Assembly (NCBI RefSeq): GCF_012931985.1
Contig: NZ_JAAFGM010000008.1
Span: 1 to 64,000 of the forward strand
DNA length: 64,000 nt
Origin: Candidatus Roseilinea sp. NK_OTU-006
GTDB lineage: Bacteria; Chloroflexota; Anaerolineae; J036; Brachytrichaceae
Direction: 5' to 3'
The translations under genes and the position numbers were made by a program. Below the pieces are notes generated by a model, which saw only the letters and a program-made list of their open reading frames with translations, was not told the origin of the DNA and made no database searches. Below, piece by piece: positions 1 through 8,389 of the stretch (position 1 is the stretch's first letter; each line of letters starts with the position of its first letter).

Positions 1-231
1 ATCCTGGCGCGCGAGGCTAAGCTCGATCTGGCGATCGCCAAGAAACAACTGACCGAGCACACGGTGCTCGACAAGGATGTGGGCGCGCCGAACGACAAGT
101 TGCGCGCCGCGCTGGAAGCCGTCGCGCCGATCTTGGTGGACGAAAAGCTGGTGCAATCCGATGCTGATCCCAAGGCCGCGCTCGCCGAACTTCTGGACGC
201 GAATTTGGCGCTCGCGGCGATCAATCGGTGA
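1..231 (+). CDS. ABC transporter substrate-binding protein, C-terminal part (partial)
   Basis: An open frame enters from the left edge in frame 1 and ends at TGA 229-231, giving 76 residues. The tail is Ala/Leu/Lys-rich and helical, and contains REAKLDLAIAKKQL, as seen at the C-terminus of NMT1/SsuA-type periplasmic binding proteins. One base separates the stop from the permease ATG, and the ATPase follows, so this is very likely the binding protein of a sulfonate/nitrate/taurine-family importer. The solute-binding part lies outside the window, so the substrate cannot be read here. The assignment depends mainly on context. Confidence 0.6.
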   Translation: MLAREAKLDLAIAKKQLTEHTVLDKDVGAPNDKLRAALEAVAPILVDEKLVQSDADPKAALAELLDANLALAAINR

Positions 232-232
232 C

Positions 233-1063
233 ATGACGCTGGCTAACTCGCGCGTTCTAGCAGGGGCATCGCCGGAGGCGAAGAGAGCCGGCACGCGCCT
301 TGTTGTGCGCCGCTGGCTCGCCCTCCTCGTGCCGGCCGGGCTATTACTTGCCTGGTTCTTGGCAACCGACGTCTTGCGCATCTTCTCGCCTAATCAGTTG
401 CCCTCGCCCGGACAGACGCTGCGCACAGCGCTCGACATGATCGCCAGCGGCGACTTGTTCCGCCACATCGGCGCCAGCGTCGGACATGTGCTGCTCGGCT
501 TTTCCATCGGCGCGGCCATCGCCCTGATCGCCGGCGCGCTGGTCGGGTTATCGCGCAGCGTCGAAGCGGTGGTTGATCCAACGCTACAGGCGCTGCGCAA
601 TATCCCCTCGCTGGCGTGGGTGCCGTTCCTGCTGTTGTGGTTGGGGATTGACGAAGCGCCGAAGATCACGCTGATCGCCATCGGCGCGTTCTTCCCCGTC
701 TATCTCAACCTGGTCAGCGGCATTCGCCAGGCCGACCGCAAGCTGGTCGAGGTAGGCTACGTGTTCGGATTCCGCAGCTTCGAGCTGGTGCGCCGGATCG
801 TGCTGCCGTCGGCATCGCCGTATCTGCTCGCGGGCCTGCGCATCGGCTTCGGCCAAGCTTGGCTGTTCCTAGTAGCTGCTGAGCTGATCGCCAGCACACG
901 TGGCCTGGGCTTCATGCTGATTGACGGCCAGAACAGCGCGCGTCCCGACATCATGTTGGTCAGCATCCTCACCCTGGCGCTGCTGGGCAAGCTGAGCAAC
1001 AGCGCGCTCCGCGCCGTCGAATGGTGGGCGCTGCACTGGGCGGATGTCTTTCAAGGCAGGTGA
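233..1063 (+). CDS. ssuC: ABC transporter permease, SsuC/TauC/NrtB type
   Basis: This 276-residue inner-membrane permease has about six transmembrane segments, the first near residues 28-45. The cytoplasmic EAA loop is visible as EVGYVFGF followed by the spaced ILP (RRIVLPSASPYLLAGLR), which docks the ATPase. ATG 233 is chosen because it follows the upstream stop by one base and gives a normal family length; an in-frame extension back to 77 would run through the binding-protein gene. Together with the neighbours it forms a BPD-type importer of sulfonates, nitrate or a similar anion or amine. The substrate is not determined, so the symbol is provisional. Confidence 0.85.
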   Translation: MTLANSRVLAGASPEAKRAGTRLVVRRWLALLVPAGLLLAWFLATDVLRIFSPNQLPSPGQTLRTALDMIASGDLFRHIGASVGHVLLGFSIGAAIALIAGALVGLSRSVEAVVDPTLQALRNIPSLAWVPFLLLWLGIDEAPKITLIAIGAFFPVYLNLVSGIRQADRKLVEVGYVFGFRSFELVRRIVLPSASPYLLAGLRIGFGQAWLFLVAAELIASTRGLGFMLIDGQNSARPDIMLVSILTLALLGKLSNSALRAVEWWALHWADVFQGR

Positions 1064-1071
1064 AGGGTGGA

Positions 1072-1107
1072 CGTCTTTTCGTCTTGCGTCTCGCGTCTTG
1101 CGTTTGA
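1072..1107 (+). repeat. Degenerate heptamer tandem repeat upstream of the ssuB-like gene
   Basis: Within the 90 bp gap between permease and ATPase the sequence reads as consecutive 7-mers: CGTCTTG, CGTCTCG, CGTCTTG, CGTTTGA (1080-1107), preceded by an 8-base variant CGTCTTTT at 1072. The same 7-bp periodicity occurs in at least three other intergenic gaps of this window (11141-11224, 44019-44046, 47582-47616). Role unknown. Confidence 0.65.
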
Positions 1108-1153
1108 GTTGCACGCGTAGGAGCGTAAGATGACCCAATGAAAGATCGCTGAG

Positions 1154-1942
1154 ATGAGTAGTTCCATCAAGATCGAACGTGTGACGAAGCGGTTCGACGG
1201 CAACCTGGTGTTGAATGAGTTGTCGTTGGACGTGAGGCCATCGGAGATCGTCAGCCTGATCGGTCCGAGCGGCTGCGGCAAGAGCACGCTGCTGCGCCTA
1301 CTCTCCGGCCTGGAGCGCGACTACGACGGCCGCCTGCTGATTGACGATCAGCCAGTGACCGGACCGAGCCGCGCCGTCGGACTGATGTTTCAGGAGCCAC
1401 GACTGATGCCCTGGCTGAACGTGCGCGACAACGTGCGCTTCGGCCTGCGCCAAGAGAACGGCGCAGCATCGCCGGCCACAAGCGAACGCATGGACACCTG
1501 GCTGCGCCAGGTGAAGCTCGATCACGCTGCCAGCCATTTGCCTCGTCAGTTCTCCGGTGGCATGGCGCAGCGCGCAGCGTTGGCGCGCTCGCTCGCGACG
1601 GAGCCGGGCGTGTTGCTGCTCGATGAACCGTTCAGCGCTGTGGATGCGCTCACGCGCATGCGGCTGCAAGAGCTGCTGCTCGAAGTTTGGCAGCGCACCC
1701 AGGTGACGATGGTGCTGGTGACGCATGACTTGGACGAGTCGCTCTACCTCAGCGATCGCGTCGTCGTCATGAGCAGCCGGCCGGCGTCGGTGCGCGAGGT
1801 GCTGGCGGTCAAAGCGCCCCGCCCGCGCGACCGGCGCGACCCAGAGCTACTGCGTCTGCGCGCGCATTTGCTCGAAGCGCTCGACGTCGTTCACGCCCTG
1901 GAATCCGCGGACTTGCCCAACGGCATACCCTTTGGCGTTTGA
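1154..1942 (+). CDS. ssuB: ABC transporter ATPase, SsuB/TauB/NrtD type
   Basis: This 262-residue ATP-binding subunit energises the upstream permease on the cytoplasmic face. It shows Walker A GPSGCGKST at residues 37-45, the Q-loop LMFQEPRLMPWL, the signature FSGGMAQRAALAR near 133, Walker B VLLLDEPF near 152 and the H-loop VTHDLDES. LMPWLNV is characteristic of the nitrate/sulfonate/taurine branch. It follows the permease after a 90 bp gap containing the heptamer repeat, in the same orientation, so co-transcription is likely. The thiosulfate sulfurtransferase 56 bp downstream fits a sulfur-acquisition role, but that is inference. Confidence 0.88.
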   Translation: MSSSIKIERVTKRFDGNLVLNELSLDVRPSEIVSLIGPSGCGKSTLLRLLSGLERDYDGRLLIDDQPVTGPSRAVGLMFQEPRLMPWLNVRDNVRFGLRQENGAASPATSERMDTWLRQVKLDHAASHLPRQFSGGMAQRAALARSLATEPGVLLLDEPFSAVDALTRMRLQELLLEVWQRTQVTMVLVTHDLDESLYLSDRVVVMSSRPASVREVLAVKAPRPRDRRDPELLRLRAHLLEALDVVHALESADLPNGIPFGV

Positions 1943-1998
1943 GGGTGTGACAGAATGAGCCCCATCTTCTTGTTTGGTTTAAGGAGGAAAGTAAAGCT

Positions 1999-2847
1999 AT
2001 GAGCACATCTGCATATGCCCATCCCGAAGCCTTGGTCAGCACCGACTGGCTGGCCGAACATCTAAACGACCCGAACGTTCGCATCGTGGAATCGAACGAA
2101 GATCCACTGCTGTACGACACCGGCCACATCCCCGGTGCGATCAAAATTGACTGGACGACCGACCTCAACGATCCGCTGAAGCGCGACTATCTGGACTCAG
2201 CACGTTTCGCGGAGCTGATGAGCAGCAAGGGCATCGCCAACGACTCGTTCGTCGTGTTCTACGGCGACAAGAACAACTGGTGGGCGACCTACGCCTTCTG
2301 GGTATTCCAATTGTTCGGGCACACCAAAGCCGCCATCCTCAACGGTGGACGCAAGAAGTGGATTGACGAAGGCCGCCCGCTGACGCGCGACGTGCCGTCG
2401 TATCCGCGCACCGACTACAAAGCGCCGCCGCGCGATGACTCGACCATTCGTGCTTTCCGCGATGAGGTGTTGCGCCACGTACAAAACAAGGGGGTGCTGG
2501 TGGATGTGCGCAGCCCGGCAGAATACACCGGTGAACGTCTGCACATGCCCGAATATCCTAACGAGGGAGCACTGCGTGGCGGCCACATCCCCGGCGCGAA
2601 GAACATCCCCTGGGCACAAGCCGTGCGCGAAGACGGCACGTTCAAATCGCGCGAAGAACTCGAGGCCCTCTACCGCAGCCAGGGCATCACACCCGATCGA
2701 GACATCATCGCTTACTGCCGCATTGGTGAGCGCAGCAGCCACACCTGGTTCGTGCTCACCTACCTGCTGGGCTATCCGCGCGTGAAAAACTACGATGGGA
2801 GCTGGACGGAGTGGGGCAACAGCGTCGGTTTGCCGATTGAGAAGTAA
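1999..2847 (+). CDS. Thiosulfate sulfurtransferase (two rhodanese domains)
   Basis: This 282-residue protein has tandem rhodanese domains, roughly residues 10-135 and 155-278. The N-terminal domain is the inactive structural one. The C-terminal domain carries the catalytic loop [10 protein letters not shown] with persulfide-forming Cys240. The text resembles mycobacterial CysA-type enzymes: [26 protein letters not shown] and NGGRKKW are near-identical signatures. CRIGERS favours thiosulfate over mercaptopyruvate as donor, because 3-MST enzymes usually have CGSGVTA. A strong ribosome binding site, AAGGAGG, lies 12 bases before ATG 1999. It is cytoplasmic, with no signal peptide. Confidence 0.9.
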   Translation: MSTSAYAHPEALVSTDWLAEHLNDPNVRIVESNEDPLLYDTGHIPGAIKIDWTTDLNDPLKRDYLDSARFAELMSSKGIANDSFVVFYGDKNNWWATYAFWVFQLFGHTKAAILNGGRKKWIDEGRPLTRDVPSYPRTDYKAPPRDDSTIRAFRDEVLRHVQNKGVLVDVRSPAEYTGERLHMPEYPNEGALRGGHIPGAKNIPWAQAVREDGTFKSREELEALYRSQGITPDRDIIAYCRIGERSSHTWFVLTYLLGYPRVKNYDGSWTEWGNSVGLPIEK

Positions 2848-3177
2848 GACCGCAGGGATGCAGGGGCCGACCAATCGGTTGGGTGCCCCGCAGAGTCGGC
2901 CCCATGCCTGACAACATCTCCACGACCCCCATCCCTTTCTCAGCAAAAGCAAAGCGCATACGAAAAGGCAGCGCTCTCGTGCGCAGTGGGCTGAGGCACG
3001 ATTGCATCGCACAGCCTCCTCGCGCCGTTCAGGGGACTGTGAGGGGCACCGGGCTTACCACGGCGCCTCGGCGAGGGCGCTGCATCACTTGAGTGCATCG
3101 GCCAGGGCGAACACCGGGGGCAGCACCTGTTGGCAGTGGTAACGGCGTCACGCATGCTCGCCGGGCGTTAACGCGCA
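2848..3177. other. Non-coding stretch with a GC-rich inverted repeat
   Basis: No convincing gene was found on either strand; the short open frames here are arginine- and proline-rich shadows. Just after the sulfurtransferase stop, GGGGCCGAC (2863-2871) is perfectly complementary to GTCGGCCCC (2895-2903). This could terminate the upstream transcript, although no U-run follows. The remainder looks like decayed sequence next to the nuclease relic. Confidence 0.4.
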
Positions 3178-3570
3178 GTGTTCATGCTGAACACGATGCC
3201 CCTGAAACGCTCGGTCCGCCCCAGCTCCATAACATCATTGGCGTCGTTGACATCGCGCTCCGGCCGGACGACTTTCCCTCGACCAGGGATTGGTTATGGC
3301 GTACCGCTTGCTCACCGTGGCACTCCTGCGCGCGGCGCTCTCCGGCGCATCCACGCCGGTGTAACTCACGCGATGTTCTCGGCCGTTGACCTCAACGACA
3401 ATCGCGTCGCCGTGCACCGCGCGCTTCACCACTGCGCCTGCCTCGCCAGGGTCCATCAGGAGCACAGCGGCGATTTGCTTAAAGGCTGACCCGCCCTCGC
3501 GTAGCAAACTGAAGAGCAGCGCTCATCAGCAACGCCACCACTATCACGGCCAGGGCAGTGCGTCGTCATT
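3178..3570 (-). pseudogene. Frameshifted secreted micrococcal-nuclease-like (SNase) gene
   Basis: Read on the minus strand, parts of one thermonuclease gene lie in successive frames. A hydrophobic export segment, RRTALAVIVVALLMSAALQF, lies at about 3567-3500. The start of the SNase barrel, VKRAVHGDAIVVEVNG then VSYTGVDAPES, lies in another frame of 3507-3330. Then come NQSLVEGK and, after a further shift, VVRPERDVNDAND, ending at a stop near 3178. These correspond in order to the family pattern VVDGDTI, GVDTPE, LVEGK and LEKDVSDTDRYGR. At least two frameshifts, and loss of the C-terminal RYGRLLRYV portion, indicate a dead gene. The direction is opposite to both neighbours. Confidence 0.7.
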
Positions 3571-3876
3571 TCGAGGTATCCATCAGCGCCTGCGCGAAAG
3601 AACTTGGCGCGGATGGCATCGTATCAGCTCAGCGTGGCGAGGGACAAAGTCCACCGCCGCGCGCAGATGCGCCTTTTTGTCGAGTGCACCCATGTCTTAC
3701 GCATGACTTGCGCATGAGATAATTTCGTCATGCGATTTCTCGCCGACGCCGTCCAGCCAGGCCTCAATGCGCCTGCTGCTCGCCGTTGGCTGCGGTGCGC
3801 ACAGCGACGCTTAGCTTGTTCCTGCGCCTCCACCGTTGCGCGCTGTTGAGGCGAGCCATATCGTGCCCCACGGAGT
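3571..3876. other. Intergenic stretch, possibly decayed coding sequence
   Basis: No intact gene was found. On the minus strand a short frame beginning MGALDKKAHLRAAVDF (ATG near 3692) runs toward the nuclease relic, and a second frame reads DAIRAKFFRAGADGYLE just before it. This looks protein-like in pieces and may be another eroded ORF, but no family is recognised. On the plus strand it is the leader of the glycosyltransferase gene; no clear promoter was identified. Confidence 0.3.
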
Positions 3877-6681
3877 ATGCGATCTCGGCACCTTCGGACA
3901 TGTCAACTTGGCCTGCTTGCGCTGTGCGCGGTTGGCTTTGCGCTCAGGTTGATCGAGCTGGACGCGCGCAGCCTGTGGCTCGACGAGGGGTTTAGCTTGC
4001 TGCGCATCTGGTCGAGCTGGTCAGACATCCTTGCCAACCAGATTTTCCATCAGACCATTCCTACAGTTGACTTACACCCGCCGCTCTACTTTGCGCTGGC
4101 CAAGGCATGGGGCGAGTTGGCCGGCCACACGGTGTTCGGGTGGCGGAGCTTTTCAGCGTTTTGTTCTACTCTGATCATCCCCGCCACCGCGGTCCTGACG
4201 CAACGGTTGGTCAGACGGCGCAGCGCTGCCTTTATGGCGGCGTCGCTGGCCATGCTCGCGCCGACATACCTGTGGCAAGCTGCCGAGGTGCGCATGTATG
4301 CGCTTACCACCCTCTTGGGCGCATTAAGCAGCTACGCTGCCCTGCGCGTCCTCAGCCATCGTTTCGCCTCGATCCGCTGGCTCATCGGTTGGTCGGCGCT
4401 ATGCATAGGCAGCTTCCTCACCCATTACAGCTTGCTCCTCCCTCTCACCCTTCAGTTGGCATTCCTCAGCCCCCGTATCCTAGCGTGCGTGCGCCTGCGC
4501 CGCGGCCATCATCAACTCCTACTTTCAATGGTGGCGTTGATCGGCCTGATGCTGATCGCAATCCTGGGGCGCCCCACGCTTGATTTCATCATCGGCTACA
4601 GCGGCGGGGCCCTGTCTTCCACTAAGCAGCCCGTCCCCTTACTCGAAGTCGGCCGGGAGTTCATCGCCGACAGCGTGAACGCTTTGACCTTTGGCCTAAA
4701 TGCCGCCGATCCCACCGGCGGCTCATTGCTTTGGGCCACCGTCGCGTTGATCCTCTTCGGCTGGCTGACAACGCTCCGACAGCGGCGACGCCACACCTAT
4801 CTCTGGATCATCCTCGCGGTAGCGCCCTTGCTTGGCTGGCTCATTGCAAGCTCACGCCTTGAAAACCGTCCCTCTTTTCGCTACGTGGTGTACACCTTCC
4901 CGTTGTTCCATGCTGCGATAGCCAGCGCCGTCGGCAGTGGGTTCGCCGCGTTGCCCCGTTCAAAGGCGCTCGTCGGCTTCCCTTTGCTCGTCCTTTCGTT
5001 GGTTCCCCCTGCTTTCGGCGCTTGGATGACCCATGTGCGCACGGACGTGTGGCAGGATGACTGGCGCGGCCTAGCGACGTTTCTGCGCCAGAACCTACGC
5101 CGCGATGATGGCGTCCTGCTCGGCCTTCACGCCAGCGAAGCCAGCCTGCGCTACTACCTAGGGCAACCGATGGATTTCTTCGAGACCGCCGGCCAATGGC
5201 GAGACACTTCGGCCAATACGGCCGGCGACCTTCTGGCGCAGCGATATGGGCGGCTATGGGTTGTGCTGGCCGGCGACTTGGAAGACTATTGGAACCGCTT
5301 CGTGGTGCAAATTGCAGAGCAAGGCTTCACCTATAGGCAAGAAGTCGCCTTTCCCGCGCGCACCACGTCGCTGCGCGTGCGCCTCTATGATCGATCTGCG
5401 TGGCTGGATCAGTTGCCCCCCGAGGCACACGTTGCCGCAACCTCAGACGGCGCGCTGGCCGGCCTGTCGTTTATTGCGCCGGATTTGCGCTACGAACGCC
5501 CGGCCCTCGGGCTGATCGCTTACTGGCGACGGTCACAGCGCGCTCCGGCCTATCTCTCCGTGCGCTTGAGTCACGACAACGCGGTATGGTACGACTTTCG
5601 CATCGAGACGCTGCTCGGGCAGCCGGCTGCACAGCCGGGGGCACCTTTGTCCCATCGCATTTATCTGCCCCTGGTCCAGAATGAGGAGCAATCAAAGCAG
5701 CGTCCTGCTCCCCTATCAGCCATGCGCTACACCCTGCCGTTGTGGCCTGGGCTTCCCCCCCTCCCGTATGTGCTGACCCTCACCCTCACCGACGCTCAAG
5801 GCGATGTGCTCCAGCGGGAAACGTGGACGTTAGACGTGACGGAGGTCGAACGCTGGGTTCGCTGGCCGCGCCTTGCCACAGCCTCGCTGTGGGAATCCCC
5901 GGCGCTCAGCCTGCTGCAGGCAGAATATCTCCCCTCGCTGAGCGAGGGCGAGGACATGCCCGTTGTGCTCACCTGGTCAGCACGGCAACCGCTTGCCGAC
6001 GGCTGGCGCATTCGGCTGGCGTTGTCCGGCAGCGGCGAAGCGCAGGTCGAGCGTCCGCTGGCCGCTCACCCCTGGCCGCCGGCGCACTGGCCCCTGGGCG
6101 AAGCGGTGCGCGATCAATACCTCGTGCCCTCCGCCTCGCTGAGCGAGGGCCGTTACTGGTTGACGCTTTATCTGGAGCGCGAAGGTCAAGCCGCCCAGCG
6201 CCATACGCTGGGTCGGGTCACCATCGTCCCAGCATCCCCCATCGAGGTAACGCCAAACTACGCCATCACCGTGACAGCGGCCCATGTCGGTCCGCTAACA
6301 CTCCAGGGCTACAGCATCACCGAGGTGCAGCCGGAGGCAGGCGTGCTGGTGGTTGAAACGTTCTGGCGCGTGGAAGCGCGTCCACAAGAGGATGGCCGTC
6401 TATTCGTACATCTTTTCGACGCCGCCGGCAACTTCATCGGCCAGGACGATGGACCGCCGTTCAACGGCGCCCGCCGCACACAATCGTTGCGCCCCGGTCA
6501 ATGGGTGCGCCAAGTACACACCATCCGCACCGGCGCTGCGCTGCAACCGGGCGTCTACCACCTGCGCGCCGGCATATACACGGCGGCCACGCTCCGCCGT
6601 TGGCCGGCGACGCAGAACGGTGTTCCTGCGCCGGACGACGTTGTCGTCCTCTCCGACTACGTTCTCCCCGCATCGCCATGA
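3877..6681 (+). CDS. GT-C family membrane glycosyltransferase (ArnT/PMT-like) with large C-terminal domain
   Basis: This 934-residue polytopic membrane protein has about a dozen transmembrane helices in the first ~390 residues, followed by a large non-membrane region (about 400-934) rich in beta-sandwich-like stretches. The first external loop carries the GT-C acidic motif SLWLDEGFS near residue 35, the pattern of polyprenyl-phosphate-sugar-dependent glycosyltransferases of family 39/83. A later loop has DDWRGLATFLRQNL, also common in these proteins. The product is expected to transfer a lipid-linked sugar outside the membrane; acceptor unknown. The gene lies between two relics (nuclease and PLP enzyme), and its TGA directly abuts the second relic in the same frame, suggesting a rearrangement junction. 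Confidence 0.8.
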   Translation: MRSRHLRTCQLGLLALCAVGFALRLIELDARSLWLDEGFSLLRIWSSWSDILANQIFHQTIPTVDLHPPLYFALAKAWGELAGHTVFGWRSFSAFCSTLIIPATAVLTQRLVRRRSAAFMAASLAMLAPTYLWQAAEVRMYALTTLLGALSSYAALRVLSHRFASIRWLIGWSALCIGSFLTHYSLLLPLTLQLAFLSPRILACVRLRRGHHQLLLSMVALIGLMLIAILGRPTLDFIIGYSGGALSSTKQPVPLLEVGREFIADSVNALTFGLNAADPTGGSLLWATVALILFGWLTTLRQRRRHTYLWIILAVAPLLGWLIASSRLENRPSFRYVVYTFPLFHAAIASAVGSGFAALPRSKALVGFPLLVLSLVPPAFGAWMTHVRTDVWQDDWRGLATFLRQNLRRDDGVLLGLHASEASLRYYLGQPMDFFETAGQWRDTSANTAGDLLAQRYGRLWVVLAGDLEDYWNRFVVQIAEQGFTYRQEVAFPARTTSLRVRLYDRSAWLDQLPPEAHVAATSDGALAGLSFIAPDLRYERPALGLIAYWRRSQRAPAYLSVRLSHDNAVWYDFRIETLLGQPAAQPGAPLSHRIYLPLVQNEEQSKQRPAPLSAMRYTLPLWPGLPPLPYVLTLTLTDAQGDVLQRETWTLDVTEVERWVRWPRLATASLWESPALSLLQAEYLPSLSEGEDMPVVLTWSARQPLADGWRIRLALSGSGEAQVERPLAAHPWPPAHWPLGEAVRDQYLVPSASLSEGRYWLTLYLEREGQAAQRHTLGRVTIVPASPIEVTPNYAITVTAAHVGPLTLQGYSITEVQPEAGVLVVETFWRVEARPQEDGRLFVHLFDAAGNFIGQDDGPPFNGARRTQSLRPGQWVRQVHTIRTGAALQPGVYHLRAGIYTAATLRRWPATQNGVPAPDDVVVLSDYVLPASP

Positions 6682-6894
6682 GCCCCCTGCTTCATGAACC
6701 GGCTGAAGCTGATCTTGCCTGCGACCAGCCTGGGCGACATCTATTCGTCGATCACATACCCGCCGATTTCATCGCATCGCGAACCGAACGAGACCCAGCG
6801 CGCCGAGCGTGGCATCAGCGATGGCCTACTGCGGTTGTCGGTCGGCATCGAGGCCCCTCAGGATATCCCGACCGACCTCGAGAGCGCGCTATAG
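6682..6894 (+). pseudogene. C-terminal relic of a Cys/Met-metabolism PLP enzyme (cystathionine gamma-lyase/synthase family)
   Basis: An open frame of about 70 codons continues in the same frame directly after the glycosyltransferase stop and ends at TAG 6892-6894. It reads LKLILPATSLGD, ITYPPISSHREPNETQRA, GISDGLLRLSVGIEAPQDI and DLESAL. This matches the C-terminal end of MetB/MetC/methionine gamma-lyase proteins, where ESLGGVESL, HPASMTH and GITDGLVRLSVGIED are conserved. The first ~320 residues, including the PLP-binding lysine, are absent. An internal ATG at 6694 could start a 66-residue peptide, but no function is expected from it. It is best read as a truncated remnant of a once complete gene. 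Confidence 0.75.
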
Positions 6895-6953
6895 CTTGGC
6901 GCAAGGGCAACGGGTAATCCCAACGCGATGCTTCATCGCGACTGCGATCGCAT

Positions 6954-6992
6954 CACAAAAACAAGCCAGGCTTCTTGCGGAAGAAGCCTGGC
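6954..6992 (-). terminator. Rho-independent terminator of the amino-acid binding protein gene
   Basis: GCCAGGCTTCTT (6965-6976) and AAGAAGCCTGGC (6981-6992) form a perfect 12 bp stem with a 4-base loop. On the minus strand it is followed by TTGTTTTTGTG (6964-6954), a typical U-tract. It lies 34 bp beyond the stop of the minus-strand gene at 7026. Confidence 0.85.
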
Positions 6993-7025
6993 GCCTCATG
7001 CGTAGTTGCGGACGAGTCCGCGGGG

Positions 7026-8210
7026 CTATCGGAACGGCGGCGAGTAGAGCAGTCCGCCCTGCGTGTATAGATTGTTGATGCCGCGCGGGATAGCCGTCTT
7101 GGTATTCGGGCCGAGGTTGCGATCGTAGATCTCGCCATAGTTGCCGACAGCCTTGATCACATTCACGGCCCAGTCCTTGCTCAGGCCCAGCTTGGCGCCC
7201 AGGTCCACCTTCTCATCCGCGCCGAGCAAACGCCGCACTTCGGGGCGCGTATCGTTCGCCGCTACGCTGTCCACGTTCTCAGAGGTGATGCCGAATTCCT
7301 CGGCGGCAAAGGTGGCGAACACCGTCCACTGCACGATGTCGAACCACTGGTCGTCGCCGTGGCGTACCATCGGGCCCAACGGCTCCTTGGACAGCGTCAC
7401 GTCCAGGATGACATGGTCGTCGGGGTTGGGCAACACTGAGCGGCGAGACACCAGGCCGGACTTGTCGGTAGTCACCGCGTCGCAGCGCCCTTCGGCATAG
7501 GCGCCGAACGTGCCGTTGGCATCCTCGAACACGGCTGGCGTGTATTGCAAATTGCGCGCCGCCATCTGATCGGCCAGGTTCAACTCGGTGGTGGTGCCCT
7601 TCTGCACGCAGATCGTCGCGCCGTCTAGCTCTTCCAACTTGGTGATGTTGGAATCCTTCGGCACCATGATGCCTTGACCGTCGTAAAAGGTGGTGGCGAC
7701 GAAGTTTGCGCCGTTGTCGGTGTCGCGGGTCAGCGTCCAAGTGGTGTTGCGGATGAGCACGTCAATTTCGCCGCTCTGCAGCGCAGCGAAGCGTTGCTCA
7801 GCCGTCAGCGGGCGGTACTCAACCTTATTCACGTCGTTGAAAATGGCCGCCGCCAGGGCCTTGCAGTAGTCAATGTCGAAGCCGCTGAATGCGCCGGCGG
7901 AATCCACGAAGCCGAAGCCCGGGACCTGGCTATTGACGCCGCAGATCAACTTGCCGCGCGCTTTGATCGCCTTGAGCGTCTCGCCGAAGCCCGAAGACGC
8001 CACAGGCGCAGCGGGGGCAGGTGTGGGAGCAGCCGCAACGGTAGCGGCAGGCGCGGCGGTCACCTCGACAACGCGCGTCACCTCGACGATGCGCGTGACC
8101 TCGACCGGCGCTGCCGGAGCAGCGGGGGCTGCCGCCGGAGGGGCAGCGCACGCTGCGAGCACCATTGGAACTGCCATGAGCAGGCCGAGAACCTTTCGTG
8201 GGCGTATCAT
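7026..8210 (-). CDS. Amino-acid ABC transporter substrate-binding lipoprotein (AapJ-like)
   Basis: This 394-residue exported lipoprotein has a basic start, a hydrophobic segment and lipobox VLAAC (lipidated Cys about residue 20), then an Ala/Pro linker and the IVEVTRVVEVT stretch common in Chloroflexota lipoproteins. The mature part is a family-3 solute-binding domain: LICGVNSQVPGFGFVDS, SGFDIDYCKALAAAIF, DVLIRNTTWTLTRD, and the C-terminal VKAVGNYGEIYDRNLG. This pattern matches AapJ/BztA general L-amino-acid binding proteins. AGGAGG lies about 9 bases before ATG 8210, and a strong terminator follows. No permease or ATPase gene is adjacent, so it must work with a transporter encoded elsewhere. 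Confidence 0.88.
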   Translation of the reverse strand: MIRPRKVLGLLMAVPMVLAACAAPPAAAPAAPAAPVEVTRIVEVTRVVEVTAAPAATVAAAPTPAPAAPVASSGFGETLKAIKARGKLICGVNSQVPGFGFVDSAGAFSGFDIDYCKALAAAIFNDVNKVEYRPLTAEQRFAALQSGEIDVLIRNTTWTLTRDTDNGANFVATTFYDGQGIMVPKDSNITKLEELDGATICVQKGTTTELNLADQMAARNLQYTPAVFEDANGTFGAYAEGRCDAVTTDKSGLVSRRSVLPNPDDHVILDVTLSKEPLGPMVRHGDDQWFDIVQWTVFATFAAEEFGITSENVDSVAANDTRPEVRRLLGADEKVDLGAKLGLSKDWAVNVIKAVGNYGEIYDRNLGPNTKTAIPRGINNLYTQGGLLYSPPFR

Positions 8211-8290
8211 TTGCTTTTCCTCCTTCGATTTCGAGTAATTCTGAATCCGAATGATCGGACAACTCTACGGGGAACTGCGCTGCGGGCGAA

Positions 8291-8300
8291 TTATATGAAA
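8291..8300 (-). promoter_or_regulatory. Possible -10 element for the AapJ-like gene
   Basis: On the minus strand CATATAATTC contains a consensus TATAAT about 85 bases upstream of the ATG. No good -35 hexamer is visible at 16-18 bp spacing, so the assignment is tentative. Confidence 0.35.
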
Positions 8301-8389
8301 AGCTGGGCAGACGCGCATTCACACACCTGCGGGCACCGCGGAGCGATTGCGCCCCCCGATGTCCGCTCCTCTCAGCTTAACAGATTCTT

